Shown in pieces: positions 32,864 to 41,127 of a stretch of 64,000 nt of DNA. Source of the stretch: JANWXR01 sp964608265. GTDB lineage: Bacteria > Chloroflexota > Anaerolineae > Anaerolineales > UBA6663. Under the pieces are notes generated by a model that saw only the letters and a program-made list of their open reading frames with translations, made no database searches and was not told the DNA's origin. The stretch spans positions 62,001 to 126,000 of the forward strand of contig CAZSNP010000003.1 in assembly GCA_964608265.1 (NCBI GenBank), written 5' to 3'. A program made the position numbers and the translations under genes. How positions within the stretch are numbered: position 1 is the first letter of the stretch; every line of letters starts with the position of its first letter.

Positions 32864-34264
32864 ATGACAAAAACTCTGGTGATGAAATTCGGCGGCACCT
32901 CGGTGGGCAGCGCCGCCGCCATTCGCAACCTCATCGCGATAGTGCGCGCCGCCCGCGCCGAGTGGGCACACGTGGCGGTCGTGGTCTCGGCCATGGGCGG
33001 CGTCACCGACGCGCTGTTGCGTTCCGCGCACGCGGCGGAGAATGGCGACGCGACCAGCGCAGCCACGACCGTTGAGATGTTGCGCGACAAACACCTGACC
33101 GCACTGCGCGAACTGGCCCCGCAGGCCGCGCACGTCGAGAAGCACATCGCCGAATCGCTGGCCGAGTTCACGGCTTTGTGCCACGCGATGAACGTCCTCG
33201 GCGAGGCCTCGCCGCGCGCGCTCGACGCCATCAGTTCACTCGGCGAACGGATGAGCGCGCCGCTGGTCGCCGCCGCGCTGACCGCCGCCGGCCTCCCGTC
33301 CGAAGCCATTGACTCGGCTGAGGTCGTCGTCACCGATTCGGCGCATCAATCCGCCACGCCCGACATGGAGGCGACGCGGGCCAACGCCGAACGGCTCGTT
33401 GCCCCGCACCTCGCGCGCGGGGTGGTGCCCGTCATCACCGGCTTCATCGGCGCGACAAAGGCGGGCGTGACGACGACGCTCGGGCGCGGCGGCAGCGACT
33501 TCTCGGCGGCGATTTTCGGGGTGGCGCTGGCGGCGAGTGAGGTGTGGATCTGGACTGACGTGCCCGGCGTGATGACGGCCGACCCGCGCGTGGCGAAGGA
33601 TGCGCGCACGTTGCCCGCGCTGACCTTCCGCGAAATCTCCGAGCTGGCGTTTTACGGGGCCAGGGTGCTGCATCCCAAAACCATCCGCCCCGTCATCGAG
33701 CGCGGCATCGCGCTGTGGGTGAAGAATACCTTTCAGCCCGACCACCCCGGCACACAGATCATCCCCGACGAGCGCAATGGCGTACACGGGTCCATTCGTT
33801 CGGTCACGGCCTTCAGAGGCCAAAGCATCATCACGCTGGAGGGGCGCGGCATGCTGGGCATCCCCGGCATCGCCGCGCGCACCTTTGGCGCAGTGGCCCG
33901 CACCAGGACGAGCGTCAGCATGATCTCGCAGGCCTCGTCCGAGCAGAGCATTTGCTTCGTCGTGCCGCTGACCACCGCACCCGCAGTGAAACACGCGCTC
34001 GAGGAGGAGTTCCGGCTCGAACTGGGCCGGGACGACATTGACAGCATCTCGGTTTCCGGCGAGTGCGCGGTGGTCACCGTCGTCGGGGCGGGGATGCGCC
34101 ACACCCCGGGCATCGCGGGTAAGATCTTCGGCGCGCTCGGTGCGGCCGGCGTCAACGTCGTCGTTATCGCGCAAGGCTCGTCTGAGTGCAGCATCAGCCT
34201 CACCGTGGACGCCGCGCAGGCGGATGAGGCGGTGAGGGCGATTCACCGGTTGATTGTGGAATGA
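32864..34264 (+). CDS. lysC: Aspartate kinase
   Basis: A 466-residue monofunctional aspartokinase, first step of the aspartate pathway to lysine, threonine and methionine (aspartate to 4-aspartyl phosphate). The kinase core has KFGGTSVGS, VVVSAMGGVTDAL, SLGERMSAPL and TTTLGRGGSDFSAA; two ACT domains follow (RGMLGIPGIAARTFGAVART and GMRHTPGIAGKIFGALGAAG), the usual sites of amino-acid feedback inhibition. The length and layout resemble the AK part of ThrA. No homoserine dehydrogenase is fused. It sits behind a Thr-type attenuator and 65 bp before asd. Symbol chosen for the activity; a thrA-like name would also fit. Confidence 0.95.
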   Translation: MTKTLVMKFGGTSVGSAAAIRNLIAIVRAARAEWAHVAVVVSAMGGVTDALLRSAHAAENGDATSAATTVEMLRDKHLTALRELAPQAAHVEKHIAESLAEFTALCHAMNVLGEASPRALDAISSLGERMSAPLVAAALTAAGLPSEAIDSAEVVVTDSAHQSATPDMEATRANAERLVAPHLARGVVPVITGFIGATKAGVTTTLGRGGSDFSAAIFGVALAASEVWIWTDVPGVMTADPRVAKDARTLPALTFREISELAFYGARVLHPKTIRPVIERGIALWVKNTFQPDHPGTQIIPDERNGVHGSIRSVTAFRGQSIITLEGRGMLGIPGIAARTFGAVARTRTSVSMISQASSEQSICFVVPLTTAPAVKHALEEEFRLELGRDDIDSISVSGECAVVTVVGAGMRHTPGIAGKIFGALGAAGVNVVVIAQGSSECSISLTVDAAQADEAVRAIHRLIVE

Positions 34265-34266
34265 CC

Positions 34267-34317
34267 GCCGACGGCAGACGGGCGACCGCGGTGCGCCGCC
34301 TGTCGTCCGCCGTCGCT
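34267..34317. repeat. Heptamer-word hairpin between aspartokinase and asd
   Basis: GAC-started words GACGGCA, GACGGGC, GACCGCG at exact 7-nt steps (34270, 34277, 34284), then an inverted arm with GTCGTCC and GTCGCTC. It fills the 65-bp spacer up to the asd ribosome-binding site. Confidence 0.55.
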
Positions 34318-34329
34318 CAAGGAGAAGCC

Positions 34330-35382
34330 ATGTCCCGAATCAAAGTCGCCATCCTCGGCGCCACCGGCGCGGTCGGCCAGCGCTTCGTGCAGTTGCTCGA
34401 AAACCACCCGTGGTTCGAGGTGACGGCGCTCACCGGGTCGGAGCGAACGGTGGGGCAGAGATACGCGGATGGTTGCCGGTGGATTCTGCCGGGCAGCATC
34501 CCGCAGTACGCGCGCGACCTGATCGTGCAGCCGACCGCGCCGGGCTTCGAGGCGCGGCTGTGCTTCTCGGCGCTGCCCACCGACCAGGCCAGGGAGTTCG
34601 AGCCGGCCCTCGCTGCCGCCGGGTATGCCATTTGCTCGAACGCCAGCGCGCACCGCATGTGGAGCGACGTGCCGCTGCTCATCCCGGAGGTCAACCCCGA
34701 TCACAGCGCCCTCATCGCGCAGCAACGCAAGGCGCGCGGCTGGCCGGGCTTCATCGTCACCAATCCCAACTGCACCAGCACCGGGGTGACGATTGCCTTC
34801 CGCGCGCTGCACGATGCCTTTGGGATCAATCGCGCCTTCATGGTTTCGATGCAGGCGATGAGCGGGGCGGGTTACCCCGGCGTGGCCTCGCTCGATATCG
34901 TGGATAACGTCGTGCCGTACATCGGTGGCGAGGAGGAGAAGTTCGAGGCGGAGCCGTGCAAGATGCTGGGCAAGCTACAGAATGATCAAATCGAAATGGC
35001 CCCGCTGAAACTTGCCGCGCACACCAATCGCGTGCCGGTGATTGATGGGCACATGGTCTGTGTGTCGGTGGAGTTTCATCGCCCGGCCTCGCCCGCCGAG
35101 GTGACGCAGGCGCTGAGCGACTTCGCGCCGCCGGAGATCGTGCGCGGGTTGCCCTCCGCGCCGCCGGTCACCATCGAGGTGCGGCCAGAGGCGGATCGCC
35201 CGCAGCCGCGCAAAGACCGCGACGCCGGGCGGGGGATGACGACGGTGGTGGGCCGCATCCGCCCCGATCCACTCTTCCACACACGCATGGTCATCCTCTC
35301 GCACAACACGATCCGCGGCGCGGCGGGTGGGGCGTTGCTCAACGGCGAATTGTTAGTGGCCCAGGGAATCCTGAAGGCGTAA
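34330..35382 (+). CDS. asd: Aspartate-semialdehyde dehydrogenase
   Basis: A 350-residue enzyme that reduces 4-aspartyl phosphate to aspartate semialdehyde with NADPH, the second step of the pathway. VAILGATGAVGQRFVQLL is the nucleotide-binding start, NPNCTSTG holds the catalytic Cys, and HTNRVPVIDGHMVCVSVEF contains the conserved His. Length and sequence correspond to the archaeal/fungal-type branch rather than the shorter E. coli type. Start at 34330 has GGAG five bases upstream; an earlier in-frame ATG overlapping the aspartokinase stop codes only for repeat-derived residues. Same operon as the kinase. Confidence 0.95.
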   Translation: MSRIKVAILGATGAVGQRFVQLLENHPWFEVTALTGSERTVGQRYADGCRWILPGSIPQYARDLIVQPTAPGFEARLCFSALPTDQAREFEPALAAAGYAICSNASAHRMWSDVPLLIPEVNPDHSALIAQQRKARGWPGFIVTNPNCTSTGVTIAFRALHDAFGINRAFMVSMQAMSGAGYPGVASLDIVDNVVPYIGGEEEKFEAEPCKMLGKLQNDQIEMAPLKLAAHTNRVPVIDGHMVCVSVEFHRPASPAEVTQALSDFAPPEIVRGLPSAPPVTIEVRPEADRPQPRKDRDAGRGMTTVVGRIRPDPLFHTRMVILSHNTIRGAAGGALLNGELLVAQGILKA

Positions 35383-35429
35383 CGCGGTGTAACGGAGTAG
35401 AATTGCGGCATACTATGAGTGATTGTCGC

Positions 35430-35508
35430 GAGCGCTTGAGCGCAACCGGCCGCTGAAGCGGCGACTACAAACGAGCGCCTTCAAACGGGCGGCTACGAAC
35501 AGATTGTG
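35430..35508. repeat. Low-complexity inverted-repeat debris before the DUF2270 gene
   Basis: Contains GAGCGCTTGAGCGC, GGCCGCTGAAGCGGC, GACTACAAAC and GGCGGCTACGAAC, i.e. several small palindromes with related tails. No coding frame. It separates asd from the next gene (132-bp spacer). Confidence 0.35.
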
Positions 35509-35514
35509 TGACGC

Positions 35515-36606
35515 ATGCCTGACCCTAAACCAAAACCGAAATTCGATAATCCGTCTCCGTCACAGGAACCGGTATGGAAGTTCCGCGGCTACGAGATGCG
35601 GCCCGCCGAATTCAACACGGCGATGGTCCATTACTATCGCGCCGAGATTCAGCGCAGCAACACCTGGCGCATGCGGCTCGATAACACCACCAACTGGGCC
35701 GTCGTCGCCACCGGCGCGGCGATCTCGTTTGTCTTCTCCAGCCCGAACAATCCGTATGCGGTGTTGATCCTCAACACGCTGCTCGTCACCATTTTCCTGC
35801 TGATGGAAGCGCGGCGCTATCGTTACTACGAGCTGTGGAGTTACCGCGCCCGGTTGATGGAGACCGACTTCTTCGCCGCGATGCTGGTGCCGCCCTTCGC
35901 CCCGCACCCGGAGTGGGCCGAAAACCTGGCCGAGAGTTTGTTGCAGCCGCAATACCCCATCAGTATGTGGGAGGCCTTTGGCCGCCGCTTCCGCCGTAAC
36001 TATTTGTGGATCTTCCTCGTGCTCGGTGTGGCGTGGGTGGTCAAGATCTTCATCCACCCCATCCCGGCGGAATCCCTGCGCGAATTCGTCTTGCGCGCCG
36101 GCATCGGGCCGCTGCCGGGCGAATTGATGCTGGCGCTGGGCCTTCTGTACAACGGTGCGCTCTTTGCCATCGGCTGGATCACGTCGCGGCTGCATCAGGC
36201 CACGGGCGAGGTCTTCCCCAAATTCGATCACGACGGCGACCGGCCGACGGTGCTGCGCAGCCTGTGGGGCACGGATGAGAAATCGGCCAATGGCGAAGGG
36301 GCGCAGCCCAGGGGCCCGTCGTTCCTGCATTCGCGCCGCCGGCAGCAGTTGCTGGCGCTGGTGATTACGGCTCAGCCGCAGGCCGTGGCCGACCGTGTGC
36401 TGAAAGAGATGCGGCGCGGCGTCACCGCCCTGCACGGCAAGGGCATGTATTCGCAGCAGGATCGCGAAGTGCTGATGATCGCGTTGACGGTGACGGAGAC
36501 CAACCGGTTGAAGGCGCTGGTGCGCGAGATTGACCCGAACGCCTTCATCATCGTCTCGCCCGCGCAGGAAGTGCTGGGCCGCGGTTTTCAGCCGCTGGCC
36601 GAGTAG
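35515..36606 (+). CDS. DUF2270 membrane protein with C-terminal DUF2179-like domain
   Basis: A 363-residue protein. The N-terminal 230 residues match DUF2270: RPAEFNTAMVHYYRAEIQRS, TNWAVVATGAAISFVF, and MEARRYRYYELWSYRARLMETDF, with about four membrane helices (near 63-80, 85-103, 163-180 and 205-225). The last 80 residues (VTALHGKGMYSQQDREVLMI ending FIIVSPAQEVLGRGF) look like the ACT-like DUF2179 domain found at the C-terminus of YitT-type membrane proteins, probably a small-ligand sensor. Function unknown. It lies between asd and dapA on the same strand but after a repeat-containing spacer. Confidence 0.82.
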   Translation: MPDPKPKPKFDNPSPSQEPVWKFRGYEMRPAEFNTAMVHYYRAEIQRSNTWRMRLDNTTNWAVVATGAAISFVFSSPNNPYAVLILNTLLVTIFLLMEARRYRYYELWSYRARLMETDFFAAMLVPPFAPHPEWAENLAESLLQPQYPISMWEAFGRRFRRNYLWIFLVLGVAWVVKIFIHPIPAESLREFVLRAGIGPLPGELMLALGLLYNGALFAIGWITSRLHQATGEVFPKFDHDGDRPTVLRSLWGTDEKSANGEGAQPRGPSFLHSRRRQQLLALVITAQPQAVADRVLKEMRRGVTALHGKGMYSQQDREVLMIALTVTETNRLKALVREIDPNAFIIVSPAQEVLGRGFQPLAE

Positions 36607-36620
36607 CTCCGCGAAACATC

Positions 36621-36648
36621 GTTCCGCCAAAGTTGGTTCAGGCGGAAC
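36621..36648 (+). terminator. Hairpin after the DUF2270 gene
   Basis: Perfect 8-bp stem GTTCCGCC / GGCGGAAC with a 12-nt loop, 14 bp past the stop; no T-run. A second inverted repeat, CCCAGCCGG / CCGGCTGGG, lies at 36668-36712 with TTTTT inside its loop. Together they fill the 180-bp spacer before dapA. Confidence 0.4.
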
Positions 36649-36786
36649 GCCGTTCGTTAACACCCCTCCCAGCCGGGCCGGGCCTGAATGGCATTCGGTT
36701 TTTCCGGCTGGGCCTTGTGAATTCGGGGAAAAGGAGGAAGATAGGCGTGGCCGATTAGCCACCACTCCCAGCCCTTCGCTTCGAAT

Positions 36787-37677
36787 ATGCCTGCTTTCGA
36801 CTTGCGCGGCTCCCTCGTCCCCATCGTCACCCCGTTCCGCAACGACGCGCTCGACCTCGACGCGCTCGGCCAACTCATCGAGTGGCAGATCGCCAGCGGC
36901 AGCCATGGCATCAGCGTGACGGGCACCACGGGCGAGCCAAGCTCACTCACCCTCGACGAGCGCAAGCGCGTGATCGCCGCCGCGCGCGAGGCCGTGGGCG
37001 GGCGCGTGCCCTTTATCCCCGGCACCGGCTCGACCAATCACGCCGAAACCCTCGAACTCACCCGCTATGCCGCCTCGCTCGGAGCGGACGCGGTGCTGCT
37101 GATCACGCCGTACTACAATCGCCCGTCGCAGGCCGGGCTGTTTCGACATTTCGATGCCGTCGCCAGAAGTGTGGGCGTGCCGGTGATTTTGTACAACATC
37201 CCCGGGCGCACGGCAGTGAATTTGGAAGTGGATACGGTGGCGCGGTTGCGTGAGGCGAACCGCAACATCATCGGTGTGAAGGAGTCGAACAAGGATTTCG
37301 AGCACATCAATCGGCTACTGCACAAAATGGGCCGCGACTTCCTCGTGTACTCCGGCATCGAGTTGCTGTGCTTCCCGATCCTCGCCATCGGCGGAGCGGG
37401 ATACATCAGCGCCACCGGCAACCTGCTGCCGCGCGAGGTGGCGAACGTGTATAACTTCGTCGCCGGCGGCAAGTGGAAAGAAGCGCAGGACCTGCACTAT
37501 CACCTGCTGCCCCTCAACGACGCCATCTTCCTCGAGATCAACCCCGTGCCGGTGAAGACGGTGCTGGGCTGGATGGGCAGGATCAGCGGCGAGGTGCGCC
37601 TGCCCCTGACCGCGCTCGCGCCGCAAAATGAAACGAAGCTGCGCGCGGTGTGCAAACAATATGGTTTGGTTGAATGA
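36787..37677 (+). CDS. dapA: 4-hydroxy-tetrahydrodipicolinate synthase (DapA)
   Basis: A 296-residue class I aldolase-fold enzyme condensing pyruvate with aspartate semialdehyde on the diaminopimelate/lysine branch. Signatures of true DapA are present: GTTGEPSSL, TPYYNRPSQAGLFRHF with the catalytic Tyr, YNIPGRTAVN with the Arg that holds the substrate carboxylate, IIGVKESNK with the Schiff-base Lys, and NPVPVK near the C-terminus. Context with aspartokinase and asd supports this. It also directly precedes the hpa operon, which lacks an hpaI aldolase here, so use as an HHED aldolase is a less likely alternative. No clear Shine-Dalgarno before the ATG. Confidence 0.88.
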   Translation: MPAFDLRGSLVPIVTPFRNDALDLDALGQLIEWQIASGSHGISVTGTTGEPSSLTLDERKRVIAAAREAVGGRVPFIPGTGSTNHAETLELTRYAASLGADAVLLITPYYNRPSQAGLFRHFDAVARSVGVPVILYNIPGRTAVNLEVDTVARLREANRNIIGVKESNKDFEHINRLLHKMGRDFLVYSGIELLCFPILAIGGAGYISATGNLLPREVANVYNFVAGGKWKEAQDLHYHLLPLNDAIFLEINPVPVKTVLGWMGRISGEVRLPLTALAPQNETKLRAVCKQYGLVE

Positions 37678-37678
37678 A

Positions 37679-37727
37679 ACGTAAAACGTGAAACGTGCTA
37701 AGCGCAGCGGCGATCACGCTTCACGCA
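37679..37727. repeat. Heptamer-word hairpin between dapA and the hydrolase gene
   Basis: Words ACGTAAA, ACGTGAA, ACGTGCT at 7-nt steps (CGT at 37680, 37687, 37694), then the near-complement CACGCTTCACG. It ends three bases before the next ATG. Confidence 0.6.
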
Positions 37728-37730
37728 GAT

Positions 37731-38603
37731 ATGACTAAGACTCAGTTCATCCGGGTCAACGACATCTCACTGGCGTATCACGAGTGGCCCGGCCGGCGCG
37801 GCCCCCTGATTTGCTTGCCGCACCTCACCGGCCACAAGGGCAGCTTCACCCGGCTGGCCGAGCGCCTGGCGCCGGAGTACCGCGTGCTGGCACTCGATCT
37901 GCGCGGGCGCGGCGACAGCGACAAACCGGCGGAGGGTTATGGCTTCGCTTATCACGCCCGCGACGTGCTGGCCTTCGCCGATGCGCTCGGCATCGCCTCG
38001 TTCACTCTGGTGGGCCACTCGTTCGGCGCGACGACGGGCGCGTACCTCGCCTCGGTGCGGCCCGACCGGGTGAACGCGCTGGTGCTGATGGACGGCGGCG
38101 CCGACCCGCACGACGCCACCCTGCGCGCGATGTACCCGACCATTCGCCGCCTCGGCAAACAGTACCCCTCGCTGGCCGAGTACCTCGCCGCGCAGAAGGC
38201 CGCGCCGTACTTTCGTGAATGGAGCAACGCGCTCGAACAGTATTTCACCGAGGACGCCGAGACCCGGCCGGATGGCGCGGTGTGGTCGAAGTCGGCGGCG
38301 GGGGCCATCGAGCACGATATGGATTTGCACTTTTTGTACTCGATGTGCCTGCACTTCCCCGCCGTGACCGCGCCGATTCTGTTTCTCCGACCGGCGCTCG
38401 GCCTGCTCGACGCCGACCGCGGGCACGTGTTCACCGAAGAGGAGGCGGCGGCCATTGTGAAGCACATGCGGAACTGCTGGCGCGTGGATGTGCCCGAGGT
38501 CAATCACTACACCATGCTCATCCACGACGACCCGCCGGTCATCGAACCCATACGAGAATTTCTGGATGAAGTCCTGGAGTCGTCAATAACCAGTAACCAA
38601 TAA
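37731..38603 (+). CDS. Alpha/beta hydrolase of the hpa cluster
   Basis: A 290-residue alpha/beta-fold hydrolase: LICLPHLTGHKGS forms the oxyanion hole, LALDLRGRGDSDKP the typical loop, VGHSFGATTGAYLA the Ser nucleophile elbow, and VNHYTMLIHDDP the catalytic His. Such enzymes in meta-cleavage operons hydrolyse ring-fission products or lactones. The canonical homoprotocatechuate route does not need one, so its role here is open. Start ATG at 37731 (MTKTQFIRVND). The last codons and the TAA stop are encoded inside the palindrome 38590-38621, implying that the repeat was inserted at the gene end. Confidence 0.85.
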   Translation: MTKTQFIRVNDISLAYHEWPGRRGPLICLPHLTGHKGSFTRLAERLAPEYRVLALDLRGRGDSDKPAEGYGFAYHARDVLAFADALGIASFTLVGHSFGATTGAYLASVRPDRVNALVLMDGGADPHDATLRAMYPTIRRLGKQYPSLAEYLAAQKAAPYFREWSNALEQYFTEDAETRPDGAVWSKSAAGAIEHDMDLHFLYSMCLHFPAVTAPILFLRPALGLLDADRGHVFTEEEAAAIVKHMRNCWRVDVPEVNHYTMLIHDDPPVIEPIREFLDEVLESSITSNQ

Positions 38604-38622
38604 CGGGTTATTGGTTACTGGA
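38584..38622. repeat. Heptamer-word hairpin, perfect 15-bp stem
   Basis: CCAGTAACCAATAAC (38590-38604) and its exact reverse complement (38607-38621) with a GG loop. TAAC recurs at 7-nt steps (38587, 38594, 38601). It contains the stop codon of the hydrolase and is followed at once by the GGAGG of the next gene. Confidence 0.7.
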
Positions 38623-38630
38623 GGACGCCA

Positions 38631-39395
38631 ATGAAGATCGCTCGTTTCGCCGTCGAGGGCCGCGTGCTTGAAGGAACCGTGCGCGCGGATGGACGCCTGT
38701 GGGCCGATGGGCGCGCCTACCCGGCGGAGGCCGTGACGTGGCTGCCGCCGGTCGTGCCGGGCAAGGCCATCGGCCTGGCGCTCAACTACCGCGACCACGC
38801 CGCCGAACTCAAGCTCGACCTGCCGCCGGTGCCGATCCTCTTCAACAAGATGCCCAACACCTTCATCGGGCACAAAGGCAAGATCATCGCACCGCCGGAC
38901 ATCGAGTACATGCACTACGAGAACGAGCTTGTCGTCGTCATCGGCCAGCGCTGCCGGCGGGTGAAGGCGGAGCGCGCGCTGGAGGTGGTGCGCGGCTACA
39001 CCATCGGCAACGACGTGACCATCCGCGACTTCGTGATGAACTACTACCGCCCGCCGGTCAAGGCCAAGGGCTGGGATACGTTCGGCCCGCTCGGCCCGTG
39101 GCTCGTCACCGCCGACGAAATCCCCGACCCCGGCAACCTGCACCTCCGCACCTTCGTCAACGGCGAGCTGCGGCAGGAGGGCAACACGCGCGACTTCATT
39201 TACAGCGTGCCGCAGCTCATCGAGTACATTACGGAGTTCATGACCCTCGAACCCAACGACATGATCTGGACGGGCACGCCGAAGGGCATCGCGCACATCC
39301 GCCCGGGTGATAAATTGCGGCTGGAGATAGAGGGGATTGGAGAACTGGAAAATGAAGTTGCCGATGAACAGCTGCCAGTAAGCAGTCAACAGTAA
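38631..39395 (+). CDS. hpaG: Fumarylacetoacetate hydrolase-family isomerase/decarboxylase (HpaG-like)
   Basis: A 254-residue enzyme of the FAH family. In the homoprotocatechuate pathway HpaG decarboxylates 5-oxo-pent-3-ene-1,2,5-tricarboxylate and isomerises the product. Metal ligands are seen in IEYMHYENELVVVIG (two Glu) and GYTIGNDVTIRDF (Asp), and the common GPWLVTADEIPDPGNLHL and MIWTGTPKGIAHIRPGD segments follow. Classical HpaG is a two-domain duplication; this is a single-domain form, which may pair with itself. GGAGG lies just upstream. The last residues (PVSSQQ) come from the heptamer repeat that follows. Confidence 0.85.
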   Translation: MKIARFAVEGRVLEGTVRADGRLWADGRAYPAEAVTWLPPVVPGKAIGLALNYRDHAAELKLDLPPVPILFNKMPNTFIGHKGKIIAPPDIEYMHYENELVVVIGQRCRRVKAERALEVVRGYTIGNDVTIRDFVMNYYRPPVKAKGWDTFGPLGPWLVTADEIPDPGNLHLRTFVNGELRQEGNTRDFIYSVPQLIEYITEFMTLEPNDMIWTGTPKGIAHIRPGDKLRLEIEGIGELENEVADEQLPVSSQQ

Positions 39396-39441
39396 GCAGT
39401 CAGCAGTATGGTGCCTACTGTTCACCGTTTACTGATCACTG
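39375..39441. repeat. Heptamer-word hairpin, CAGTNNN words
   Basis: CAGT occurs at 39376, 39383, 39390, 39397 and 39404, five exact 7-nt steps; after a short loop ACTG occurs at 39417, 39431 and 39438 (with ACCG at 39424), the inverted arm in the same 7-nt register. It includes the stop of the upstream gene. Confidence 0.75.
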
Positions 39442-39454
39442 TGCATCCAGAACT

Positions 39455-41076
39455 ATGATCAACCACTTTATCAACAACGAATTCGTCGCTTCCATCGGCG
39501 AGGAGACTTTTGAGACGCTGAACCCGGCGACCAACCAGCCCATCGAGACCGTGGCCAGCGGCATGCNNNNNNNNNNNNNNNNNNNNNNNNNNNNNNNNNN
39601 NNNNNNNNNNNNNNNNNNNNNNNNNNNNNNNNNNNNNNNNNNNNNNNNNNNNNNNNNNNNNNNNNNGAGACGCTGAACCCGGCGACCAACCAGCCCATCG
39701 AGACCGTGGCCAGCGGCATGCCCGCCGACGTGGACCGCGCGGTGAAGGCGGCGCGGGCAGCCTTCGACTCGGGGCCGTGGGCCAAGATGAATCCCGAGGC
39801 CCGCAGCCGAAAGCTGCGCAAAATCGCCGACCTGATCGAGAAGCGCGCCGACGAAATCGCCGAAGTCGAGATCGCCGACTGCGGTGTGCCGGTCAAACAG
39901 ATCAAGGGCGGGGCCATCCCGCGCGCGGCCTACAACTTCAACTACTTCGCCGACATGACCTATCGCGCGACCGGCGAGAGCTACCCGGTGGAGGGCGCGT
40001 TCATCAATTACAGCCTGCGCCGCCCCGTCGGCGTGGCCGGGTTGATCACGCCGTGGAATGTGCCCTTCATGCTCGAGACGTGGAAGGTCGCGCCGTGCCT
40101 GGCCTTTGGCAACACCTGCATCCTCAAGCCCGCCGAGTGGTCGCCGCTCTCGGCCAACAAACTGGCCGAGATCATTCAAGAGGCCGACCTGCCGCCGGGC
40201 GTCTTCAACGTCGTGCACGGTTTCGGCGAGACCGCCGGCGCGCCCATCGTCGCGCACCCCGGCGTCAACGTCATCTCCTTCACCGGCGAGACCACGACCG
40301 GGCAGGCCATCATCCGCAACGGCGCGGCCACGCTCAAACGCTTCTCGATGGAACTCGGCGGCAAGTCGCCGACGATTGTGTTCGCCGACGCCGACCTGGA
40401 CCGCGCGCTCGATGGCACGATCTTTCAAATCTATTCGCTCAACGGCGAGCGCTGCACCGCCGGCTCACGGCTCATCATTCAGGAGTCCATTCACGACGCC
40501 TTCGTCGAGAAACTGGCCGAGCGCGTGGACCGAATCAAAGTCGGCCCGCCCAACGATCCGGCCACCGAGGTCGGCCCGCTGATTCACCCGGAGCACTGGG
40601 CGAAGGTGCGCGGCTACATGGATATCGCCCGCGAGGAGGGCGCGACGGTGCGCGTGGGCGGCGAGCGTCCGGCGGCTTTCCCCGACGGCAACTACTTCGC
40701 GCCGGCGCTGATCACGAACGCGCGCAACGAGATGCGCGTGGCGCAGGAGGAGATCTTCGGCCCGGTGCTCGTCGTCATCCCGTTCAAGGATGAAGCGGAG
40801 GCCATCCGCCTCGCCAACGATGTAAAGTATGGGCTGGCCGGATATGTGTGGACGCGCGATATCGGGCGCGGGCACCGCGTGGCGCAGGCCCTCGAGTCGG
40901 GGATGGTGTGGGTCAACTCGCACAACGTCCGCGACTTGCGCGCCCCGTTCGGCGGCAGCAAGCACAGCGGCCTCGGGCGCGAGGGCGACCATCACAGCTT
41001 CGAGCTGTACACCGAACTCAAGGCGATTCATGTGGCGATTGGCAACCATGCAATTCCGAAATTCGGAAATTCGTAA
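39455..41076 (+). CDS. hpaE: 5-carboxymethyl-2-hydroxymuconate semialdehyde dehydrogenase, interrupted by an assembly gap
   Basis: NAD-dependent dehydrogenase that oxidises the ring-cleavage semialdehyde of homoprotocatechuate. ITPWNVPFMLETWKVAP, MELGGKSPTIVF (Glu) and NGERCTAGSRLI (nucleophilic Cys) are the family motifs; the end GGSKHSGLGREGDHHSFELY is typical of HpaE. The sequence is broken by 100 N at 39567-39666; bases 39512-39566 and 39667-39721 are identical. Removing one copy plus the N (155 bases) restores a single frame of about 488 residues starting MINHFINNEFVAS, so the gene is intact in the organism. The C-terminal NSEIP-like residues come from the adjoining repeat. Confidence 0.92.
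39567..39666. other. Assembly gap (100 N) flanked by an identical 55-bp overlap
   Basis: Exactly 100 N. The 55 bases before (39512-39566) and after (39667-39721) are identical, as expected when a scaffolder joins contigs that share one 55-mer. The true sequence is probably 155 bp shorter. Confidence 0.9.
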
Positions 41077-41108
41077 TTGGTTATTGGTCATTACCAATAA
41101 CCAATTAC
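41073..41108. repeat. Heptamer-word hairpin, perfect 16-bp stem
   Basis: GTAATTGGTTATTGGT (41073-41088), CATT loop, and its exact reverse complement (41093-41108); the words ATTGG step by 7 nt. The hpaE stop lies in the left arm. The sequence before it (AATTCCGAAATTCGGAAATT) is itself palindromic. Confidence 0.75.
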
Positions 41109-41127
41109 ACTCATGAGGAGAGTAGAC

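Noticed and set aside
36787..37677. HpaI-type aldolase instead of DapA
   Set aside because: The Arg in YNIPGRT, the GTTGE motif and the aspartate-pathway neighbours favour true DapA; kept only as a lesser alternative.
39512..39721. Genuine tandem duplication in hpaE
   Set aside because: The repeat is exactly 55 bp on both sides of exactly 100 N, and the same pattern occurs at 54504-54713, which points to assembly overlap.
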